Shown here in pieces: positions 5,938-11,068 of a stretch of DNA of 11,068 nt. This stretch comes from Candidatus Omnitrophota bacterium (GTDB lineage Bacteria; Omnitrophota; Gorgyraeia; Zapsychrales; Fredricksoniimonadaceae): assembly GCA_017987425.1 (NCBI GenBank), contig JAGNTT010000011.1, forward strand, positions 1 through 11,068, read 5' to 3'. The number at the start of each line of letters is the position of its first letter. The stretch's first letter is position 1. The notes below the pieces were generated by a model. The model searched no databases, was not told the DNA's origin, and saw nothing but the letters and a program-made list of their open reading frames with translations. The position numbers and the translations under genes were made by a program.

Positions 5938-7080
5938 ATGAAGCATGTCTTTTTAGATTACGCATCCACAACACCCGTCGATAAGCTGGTCTTTGAGGCC
6001 ATGCGGCCGTATCTGTCCGGGGACTTCGGCAACCCGTCCAGTCCTCATGCCTTCGGACGCGAGGCGCGCAAGGCCGTTGAAGACGCCCGTGAAATCCTGG
6101 CACACGGCATCGGGGCGCATGCGGAAGAAATCGTCTTTACATCCGGCGCAACCGAATCCAACAATCAGGCCATTTTCGGAACGGCCCGCACGCTCGAAAG
6201 CCGCGGCAAGCACGTTATTATTTCCAAGACAGACCATCATTCGGTGGTCCGTCCTGCCGAGCAGCTCAAAGAATTCGGATTTGATGTGACATTTCTGGAT
6301 GTCGATCATTATGGCCGTGTCGATCCCGAAGCGGTCCGCAAGGCAATAACTCCGAAGACAATTCTGATCGCCGTCATGCACGCCAGTAATGAGGTGGGAA
6401 CTTTTCAGCCGGTCCAGGCCATCGGAAAAATAGCACGTGAGCACAAAGTGTCTTTTCTCGTCGATGCCGTCCAAACGGTAGGGCACATTCCTGTTCGTGT
6501 AGAAGATTTGCAATGTGATTTACTATCGTTTTCCGGGCACAAGTTTTACGGTCCTAAAGGTGTGGGCGCGTTATATGTCCGCAAAGGGACGACTATTTCC
6601 TCTTATCTTTGGGGAGGTGATCAGGAGCGCGGACGGCGCGCGTCCACGCAGAACGTCCCGGGTATTGTCGGTATGGGACGGGCGTTTTCACTCTGCCATG
6701 AAAAGATGATTGAGGAAATCAAGACACAGACGACGCTTCGGGATCTGCTGATGGATGAAGTTACAAAAACAATTGCAGGCGTTATCTTAAACGGTCATCC
6801 CACGGAGCGTCTCCCTAATAACGCGCATTTCTCTTTTGAAGGCATCGACGGTGAATCTCTGCTGATGAGTCTAGACATGAACGGTTTTTGCGTTTCCATG
6901 GGATCCGCATGTACGTCGGGAGCATTGACTCCATCGCATGTCTTAACGGCGATGTGTCTACCTGATAAGCTGGCGCTCGGTTCGTTGCGTGTAACTATCG
7001 GTCGTTGGACGACCCGTGAACAAATTTCATTGTTCTGTGCCCAACTCAAAAAGAGCGTTGAACAATTAAGACGTAAATAA
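5938..7080 (+). CDS. NifS/IscS-type cysteine desulfurase
   Basis: A 380-residue PLP enzyme of aminotransferase class V. It takes sulfur from L-cysteine as an enzyme persulfide for Fe-S clusters or other thio-products. Seen: DYASTTPVD (7-15, usually DYAATTP), TSGATESNNQAIFG, DHHSVVRP, DAVQTVGHIPV, the PLP lysine K202 in SGHKFYGPKG, GGDQERGRRASTQNVPG (usually GGGQERGxRSGTxN), and the active Cys C325 in MGSACTSGALTPSHVL. The extended Cys loop places it in the IscS/NifS group rather than SufS. It is followed 29 bp later by birA and is the first gene after the BirA-like operator. This suggests, as inference, that it supplies sulfur or the consumable cluster for biotin synthase. No iscR/iscU genes are nearby, so I do not assign iscS or nifS. 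The start codon has no Shine-Dalgarno. Confidence 0.95.
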   Translation: MKHVFLDYASTTPVDKLVFEAMRPYLSGDFGNPSSPHAFGREARKAVEDAREILAHGIGAHAEEIVFTSGATESNNQAIFGTARTLESRGKHVIISKTDHHSVVRPAEQLKEFGFDVTFLDVDHYGRVDPEAVRKAITPKTILIAVMHASNEVGTFQPVQAIGKIAREHKVSFLVDAVQTVGHIPVRVEDLQCDLLSFSGHKFYGPKGVGALYVRKGTTISSYLWGGDQERGRRASTQNVPGIVGMGRAFSLCHEKMIEEIKTQTTLRDLLMDEVTKTIAGVILNGHPTERLPNNAHFSFEGIDGESLLMSLDMNGFCVSMGSACTSGALTPSHVLTAMCLPDKLALGSLRVTIGRWTTREQISLFCAQLKKSVEQLRRK

Positions 7081-7109
7081 TCCACAAACTTTATCGTGAT
7101 CTCTGAACT

Positions 7110-8069
7110 ATGATCCAAGAACAGATCGTCCATTTTCTCAAACATTCCCACGGTTATTTGTCCGGTGAAGAAATCAGCCGGTCGTTGAACATTTCCCGCG
7201 CCGCCATTTGGAAATACATTCAGGAACTGCGCAAGGATGGTTATGAGATCGAGGCTGTTCCGCATTTGGGTTACAAGATCGTCGATGTTCCGGATAAACT
7301 GCTCGCTCAAGAAGTTCAGTTCGAATTACAAACTAAAATATTCGGTTCCAAATTTTTCTATCACGAAACGCTGGTCTCTACCATGGATGAAGCTTTCCGG
7401 CTCGGCATGGAAGGCGCTCCGGAGGGGGCCGTTGTCTGCGCGGAAACACAAACCAAAGGCCGCGGACGTCTGGGCCGTAGTTGGTCTTCACCGAAATATA
7501 AAGGTGTTTACTGTTCGATCATTCTAAGACCGCGGTTGTCTGCGGCGGATTTATCCAAACTCACTTTGTTAAGCGCAGTCGCGGTCGCCGAAGCTGTTGA
7601 AAAAGTTTCAGGCGTTCAGGCGATGATTAAATGGCCGAACGATCTATTGGTCAAAAGTAAAAAGCTCGCCGGAATTTTGACCGAACTGCGGGCTGAAGTC
7701 GACCAGATGAAGTTCGTCGTCATCGGCCTCGGGATTAATATTAATAATTCGGGCGCGCAATTGATTGAAGGAGCGACTTCTTTGAAGAATGAAGCCGGGC
7801 AAACTTTCTCAAGAGTTGAAGTTCTCCAGGAAATCCTCCGCGCTTTCGAGCGCTGGTATGTGCGTTGTAATAAAGAGGGATTCGACGAATTGTTTAAAGC
7901 TTGGAAAGAACGCTCCGCAACACTGGGTAAGAGGGTGCGCATTACCGACCCGGCCAGTATTGTTGAAGGTGTGGCCGTTGATCTGGATTCCGACGGTGGA
8001 CTTCTGATTCGTCAGGATTCGGGCGTGGTCGTCAAAAAATTAGCCGGGGATGTGGTCCAACTGCGATGA
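7110..8069 (+). CDS. birA: Bifunctional biotin-protein ligase / biotin operon repressor
   Basis: A 319-residue protein, close to E. coli BirA (321). It has an N-terminal winged HTH (about 1-60, YLSGEEISRSLNISRAAIWKY then GYEIEAVPHLGYKI), the biotin-AMP loop GRGRLGR (117-123), KWPND (174-178) and KLAGIL (185-190) with the conserved Lys, then GLGININN, and a C-terminal SH3-like cap ending VVVKKLAGDVVQLR. It makes biotinyl-5'-AMP and transfers biotin to the carrier lysine of AccB and related proteins. The HTH means it can also repress biotin genes, which fits the operator-like site at 5875-5906 and implies autoregulation. It lies 29 bp after the desulfurase, without a Shine-Dalgarno, and its TGA overlaps the bioF ATG by 4 bp (ATGA), so the two are translationally coupled. 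Confidence 0.96.
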   Translation: MIQEQIVHFLKHSHGYLSGEEISRSLNISRAAIWKYIQELRKDGYEIEAVPHLGYKIVDVPDKLLAQEVQFELQTKIFGSKFFYHETLVSTMDEAFRLGMEGAPEGAVVCAETQTKGRGRLGRSWSSPKYKGVYCSIILRPRLSAADLSKLTLLSAVAVAEAVEKVSGVQAMIKWPNDLLVKSKKLAGILTELRAEVDQMKFVVIGLGININNSGAQLIEGATSLKNEAGQTFSRVEVLQEILRAFERWYVRCNKEGFDELFKAWKERSATLGKRVRITDPASIVEGVAVDLDSDGGLLIRQDSGVVVKKLAGDVVQLR

Positions 8070-9259
8070 GAACAGCTCAGTCTTTTTTTCAGGATGAACT
8101 CCGCGAGCTTGAGGCCGCAAACTTAATGCGTTCGATGCGCCAGGTTTCCGGTTCCCAGGGACGTGAGATCGCCGTCGACGGCAGGAAGGTCCTGAATTTT
8201 AGTTCAAACAATTATCTGGGGCTTGCCGATGACGCGCGTATTGTCCAGGCGGCGGAAGAATCTCTGCGAAGGGAAGGTTTCGGTTCCGGCGCGTCGCGTC
8301 TGGTCTGCGGTAATTTAAGTTCTCATCAACAATTGGAAGAAGTTGTCGCGCGTTTCAAAGGCGCTGAACGTTGTTTGTTTTTTACCAGCGGTTATATGGC
8401 GAATGTCGGGATCATTTCCGCTCTGTTTAACCGTGAAGATCTGATCGCATCCGATAAACTCAATCACGCATCCATCATCGACGGAATTCTGCTATCCCGT
8501 GCCGAGAATAAACGTTATCCGCATAAAGATATGGCCGCTCTTGAGGAAATTTTAAAAGACGGGGCAAAGTACCGCCGGCGTGTGATCATTACCGACAGCG
8601 TGTTCAGCATGGACGGCGATTGCGCGCCTTTACAAGAAATCGTCGCGCTTGCCCGTCGGTATGACACGCTGGTCATGATTGATGAAGCCCATGCCTTTGG
8701 CGTTTTAGGCGAAAACGGCCGCGGACTTGCGGAACATCTGGGGGTTGAGAACGAAATCGACATCCAGATGGGTACGCTGTCCAAAGCGGCCGGAACATTC
8801 GGCGCTTATTGTTGCGGGTCGTCCTCATTGATTGAGCTTGTTCTTAATCGCGCGCGCAGTTTTGTGTACACCACCGGACTTCCGCCGTCGGTGGCGGCCG
8901 CCGGATGCAGGGCTGTCGAGATTATGACGCAGGAACCGGAGCGCCGTCTTCAGCTTCTGAAGAATGCCCGGTATGTTTACGACGGTTTAAAAAGTTTGGG
9001 TTTTAACACGATGGATTCGCAGACGCCTATTATTCCAGTTGTACTTGGGGGCGCGGCGTTGTGCGTCGAATTTTCGAAAAGACTGATGGACCGCGGCATA
9101 TTTGTGCAGGCCATCCGTCCGCCGACGGTGCCTGTCAACACATGCCGTCTGCGTGTGACTGTCATGTCTACGCATACGCGTGAAGACATGGACCGGCTGA
9201 TCGCTGCGTTTGAAAATATTGGAAAAGAATTAAGATTAATCGCTGATGGAAATTCATAA
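8066..9259 (+). CDS. bioF: 8-amino-7-oxononanoate synthase
   Basis: A 397-residue alpha-oxoamine synthase (PLP fold type I). BioF condenses pimeloyl-ACP or pimeloyl-CoA with L-alanine to give KAPA, the first committed step of the biotin ring. Seen: LNFSSNNYLGLADD, GSGASRLVCGN, FFTSGYMANVG, KLNHASIIDG, TDSVFSMDGD, DEAHAFGVLGENGRGLAEH, the PLP lysine K240 in GTLSKAAGTFGAY, and the C-terminal AIRPPTVPVNTCRLRVTVMSTH. The sequence alone could also be Kbl (2-amino-3-ketobutyrate CoA ligase), but overlap with birA and the bioH-like and bioC genes after it make BioF much more likely. The start is fixed by the ATGA overlap with birA. Confidence 0.93.
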   Translation: MRTAQSFFQDELRELEAANLMRSMRQVSGSQGREIAVDGRKVLNFSSNNYLGLADDARIVQAAEESLRREGFGSGASRLVCGNLSSHQQLEEVVARFKGAERCLFFTSGYMANVGIISALFNREDLIASDKLNHASIIDGILLSRAENKRYPHKDMAALEEILKDGAKYRRRVIITDSVFSMDGDCAPLQEIVALARRYDTLVMIDEAHAFGVLGENGRGLAEHLGVENEIDIQMGTLSKAAGTFGAYCCGSSSLIELVLNRARSFVYTTGLPPSVAAAGCRAVEIMTQEPERRLQLLKNARYVYDGLKSLGFNTMDSQTPIIPVVLGGAALCVEFSKRLMDRGIFVQAIRPPTVPVNTCRLRVTVMSTHTREDMDRLIAAFENIGKELRLIADGNS

Positions 9260-9268
9260 ATATTGGTA

Positions 9269-9320
9269 GAAATTAAGCAATTGTTAGTGGTTCCAACTAT
9301 CCGTTATTGCTTTTAATTTC
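9269..9320 (+). terminator. Imperfect hairpin between bioF and bioH, possible terminator or attenuator
   Basis: GAAATTAAGCAAT (9269-9281) pairs with ATTGCTTTTAATTTC (9306-9320) apart from a 2-nt bulge, and TTAGTGG-TT-CC(A)ACTA continues the stem inside. The stem is AT-rich and its 3' side is T-rich (TTTTAATTTC), so it could terminate part of the transcripts after bioF. The low GC makes strength doubtful. Confidence 0.4.
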
Positions 9321-9324
9321 CTAA

Positions 9325-9352
9325 TTTCCAAATCACTATCAATTTCTATATC
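9325..9352 (+). promoter_or_regulatory. Weak candidate promoter before the bioH-like gene
   Basis: TTTCCA (9325-9330), 16 bp, TATATC (9347-9352), with 11 nt between the -10 and ATG 9364. It would give a leader of about 4-6 nt. The -35 matches only 4 of 6 bases. No BirA-like site was found here. Confidence 0.35.
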
Positions 9353-9363
9353 GGAATTTAATT

Positions 9364-10164
9364 ATGCCTTTCTTCAAAACGCCGCGCGGATTAGACTGGC
9401 ACTACGAAGTCTCCGGAGAAGGAGAGGATGTTTTATTCATCCACGGCTTCGGGGTGAGCTCCAGATTGTGGACCGCGCAGGTTGAACATTTTAGAAATTT
9501 CTGCCGGGTCATCACTGTCGATCTTCCGGGGCACGGACAGACAAGTTGGCGGCCGGTGCGGCTTCCCGATATGGCCCGCGATATCAATTTGATCCTGCAG
9601 AGTTTCGGCGATCATCCGGTGAATGTGGTGGGCAGTTCGTTCGGCGGATTGGTGGGATTATATTTATTGAAGATCGACCCGTGGCGTGTGGCCCGTATGA
9701 GTTTTGCGGGATCTCTTTTTAAGTTTGCCAAGACAGAGACGTATCCGGCGGGGCTGGACATCGAACGCATCCGTAAAATGAGCGATCAGTTCGGCGGCGA
9801 TTACGCTTCCATACTTGAGATCTTTTTCCGTTCGCTGTTTTCCCGTCAAGAAAGGGAGTCTGAACGTTTCAAATGGATCAAGCAGTTTCAGAAATCAAGC
9901 GCCGTTCCCCAGAGAGATGCACTGATCCATTTTCTTTCCATTCTTGAGAAAGAAGACGCGCGCGATTTCATTGCCAGCATAGGATGCCGGGTGCAGTTCA
10001 TCACCGGAACAGAAGACTATATTGTCACTCCCGCGGCGATGGAATGGATGGAGGAAATGATGCCGCTCGCCAATTACGACTATCTCGACGGTGTCGGGCA
10101 TTTTCCATTTTTGACGAAACCGAAACAGTTTAACGATTTATTGGAAGGGTTTTTAGCTTCATAG
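9364..10164 (+). CDS. bioH: Alpha/beta-hydrolase, probable pimeloyl-ACP methyl ester esterase (BioH role)
   Basis: A 266-residue alpha/beta-hydrolase with the full catalytic set: FIHGFGVSSRLW (oxyanion region), VDLPGHGQT, nucleophile S92 in VVGSSFGGLVG, D218 in TGTEDYIVTP, and H246 in GVGHFPF. BioH removes the methyl group that BioC placed on the malonyl-derived chain once pimeloyl-ACP methyl ester is complete, releasing pimeloyl-ACP for BioF. Fold and triad are clear, but alpha/beta-hydrolases are hard to assign by sequence. The BioH call rests on length and on lying between bioF and bioC; it could be a non-orthologous esterase filling that slot. No Shine-Dalgarno is visible. A repeat patch begins directly after the stop codon. 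Confidence 0.8.
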   Translation: MPFFKTPRGLDWHYEVSGEGEDVLFIHGFGVSSRLWTAQVEHFRNFCRVITVDLPGHGQTSWRPVRLPDMARDINLILQSFGDHPVNVVGSSFGGLVGLYLLKIDPWRVARMSFAGSLFKFAKTETYPAGLDIERIRKMSDQFGGDYASILEIFFRSLFSRQERESERFKWIKQFQKSSAVPQRDALIHFLSILEKEDARDFIASIGCRVQFITGTEDYIVTPAAMEWMEEMMPLANYDYLDGVGHFPFLTKPKQFNDLLEGFLAS

Positions 10165-10251
10165 ACACATGAGCACAAGTCACAAGAGCACATGAGGTGC
10201 ACAAGTAACTGGTGTTCTTTTGTGCTCATGTGTACCTGTGTTCTTGTGCTC
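10165..10251. repeat. Inverted and interspersed short-word repeat between bioH and bioC
   Basis: A 14-bp perfect inverted pair, ACACATGAGCACAA (10165-10178) and TTGTGCTCATGTGT (10220-10233), is interleaved with a second pair, CACAAGAGCACA (10181-10192) and TGTGTTCTTGTG (10237-10248), with 11 of 12 complementary plus a G-U. The order A-B-A'-B' is not nested, so only alternative hairpins can form. GAGCACA occurs at 10171 and 10186, and TGTGCTC at 10221 and 10245. It fills the whole gap and makes a spurious upstream extension of the bioC reading frame. I cannot name the repeat family. Confidence 0.75.
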
Positions 10252-10263
10252 CCAAAGTTGAGC

Positions 10264-11037
10264 ATGCATATGTGGCAAGCCATTCATAACAAAATACGCC
10301 GGTCATTTTCGGATGCGGCACTGAATTACGAAGTCCTTTCGAGCCTTCACAAGGAAATCGGCCGCGAACTTGTGCGCAAAGTCATCGACCAATCCTGTTC
10401 CCATATTCTGGATGTTGGCACTGGCACCGGTTACCTGGCCAACAAAGCTCAGTTTTATTTCCCGGAGGCCATGGTGGTCGGGATGGACATCGCCGACGGC
10501 ATGGTGCTTGAAGCCAACAAACTTAAAGAGGGCATACGCATCGTTCAGGGGGATGCCTGCGCTCTGCCGTTCGGACAGAATGTTTTTGATCTGGTCATAT
10601 CCAATCTGGCTTATCAATGGGTGGGAGATCTGGAGGCTGCGTTCTGTCAGGCCCACAACTGTCTTGCTCCGAACGGAAAATTATGTGCGACAGTATTCGG
10701 GAGACGCACGTTTTATGAACTCTTCGAGACTATGCATGCATTCCTGCCTCAGAAGTCCGTTCACAGGCTGCCCGATTCCGAACGTTTAGAAGCGGCTTTG
10801 ATTTCCGCCGGATTCAAAGATGTTCATCTTGATTACGAGATCATTAAAGTCCAGTTCGAAGATCTGATGGATGTGTTAAGATGGATCAAAGGCATCGGAG
10901 CTAATGTTTTAAATGACGATGTCACTTTAGGTAAACAAATGATCGCGCAGATGAACGATCATTACCGTTTAAATCATCCCTACTTCAACGGAGTATGCGC
11001 GACATTCGAAGTGATCTGGCTTTCAGCTCAGAAATAA
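10264..11037 (+). CDS. bioC: Malonyl-ACP O-methyltransferase
   Basis: A 257-residue class I SAM methyltransferase. BioC methylates the free carboxyl of malonyl-ACP so that fatty acid synthase can extend it to pimeloyl-ACP methyl ester. Seen: the BioC-type N-terminus IHNKIRRSFSDAALNYEVLSSLHKEIGREL, motif I ILDVGTGTGYLANKA with D50-x-G-x-G-x-G, GMDIADGMVLEANK, GDACALPF, VISNLAYQWVGDLEAAF, and a C-terminal part with LMDVLRWIKGIGANVLNDD, all as in BioC (E. coli 251 residues). Start choice: the frame stays open to 10192, but that extension is the repeat patch translated, so ATG 10264 (or 10270, two codons later) fits family length. No clear Shine-Dalgarno. It lies 99 bp after the bioH-like gene and its stop overlaps the next possible ATG. 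Confidence 0.92.
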   Translation: MHMWQAIHNKIRRSFSDAALNYEVLSSLHKEIGRELVRKVIDQSCSHILDVGTGTGYLANKAQFYFPEAMVVGMDIADGMVLEANKLKEGIRIVQGDACALPFGQNVFDLVISNLAYQWVGDLEAAFCQAHNCLAPNGKLCATVFGRRTFYELFETMHAFLPQKSVHRLPDSERLEAALISAGFKDVHLDYEIIKVQFEDLMDVLRWIKGIGANVLNDDVTLGKQMIAQMNDHYRLNHPYFNGVCATFEVIWLSAQK

Positions 11038-11068
11038 TGAGCCCTCGGTTTTTTGCTTCTCTACCCGA
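11037..11068 (+). CDS. Possible next gene of the biotin operon, cut by window edge
   Basis: An ATG at 11037 overlaps the bioC stop as TAATG and stays open to the end of the window: MSPRFFASLP, 10 codons. The overlap is typical of translational coupling. The residues are too few to identify it, and they do not show the start of a BioD P-loop. Confidence 0.35.
   Translation, partial: MSPRFFASLP

Noticed and set aside
8066..9259. Kbl (2-amino-3-ketobutyrate CoA ligase)
   Set aside because: Same family, but no threonine dehydrogenase gene is adjacent and the gene overlaps birA in a biotin locus.
9281..9312. Second BirA-like site before the bioH-like gene
   Set aside because: TTGTTAGTG matches only 5 of 9 bases, and no GGTT half-site occurs at the required spacing.
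10165..10251. CRISPR array
   Set aside because: The repeated words are short, on both strands and irregularly spaced; no constant direct repeats with spacers and no cas genes.
10192..10263. 24-codon N-terminal extension of bioC
   Set aside because: Its Cys/Val-rich residues come from translating the repeat patch, and BioC proteins start near residue 25 of this frame.

Overview
The window reads as a contiguous piece of a bacterial chromosome with moderate GC and short intergenic gaps. It encodes single-copy housekeeping and biotin genes on the + strand, with one gene at the left edge on the - strand. A membrane-anchored LysM/YkuD L,D-transpeptidase, a proteobacterial-length AccA and a secreted protein with a signal peptide suggest a diderm. 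The shape of the signal-peptide protein and the mix of operons recall PVC-related or Omnitrophota-like uncultured lineages, but that is a low-confidence inference, because no rRNA or phylogenetic marker is present. I see no phage genes, transposases or CRISPR array.

Left part (1-4858): the N-terminal 402 codons of a comM/yifB gene run leftward off the window. A 229-bp divergent spacer with a good sigma70-like promoter follows. Then comes a compact rightward run with gaps of about 18-33 bp: a DUF212/YuiD-type divergent PAP2 membrane protein, a LysM + YkuD L,D-transpeptidase, accA (fatty acid synthesis) and rlmN (23S rRNA/tRNA methylation). The first three fit an envelope-building theme.

Middle (4859-5840): a consensus promoter drives tRNA-Ala(GGC). 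A spacer carries an extended -10 promoter inside a nested inverted repeat, then tRNA-Leu(CAA) and a hairpin terminator. Next is a small exported protein with an N-terminal beta-rich domain and a C-terminal STI1-like series of DP/NP repeats. Its function is unknown.

Right part (5841-11068): a biotin locus. A promoter whose -35 box lies inside a BirA-operator-like palindrome precedes a NifS/IscS-type cysteine desulfurase, birA (HTH repressor/biotin ligase) and bioF. The last two overlap by 4 bp. A hairpin and a possible second promoter separate these from a BioH-type esterase, and then bioC follows a dense inverted-repeat patch. Together BioC and BioH make the pimeloyl-ACP arm, BioF makes KAPA, and BirA both attaches biotin and probably represses the locus. 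The biotin made feeds acetyl-CoA carboxylase, whose AccA subunit is encoded 2 kb upstream. BioA, BioD and BioB are not in the window. Several genes at presumed transcript starts lack a Shine-Dalgarno sequence and have a -10 box 6-11 nt before the start codon, suggesting leaderless or very short-leader mRNAs.
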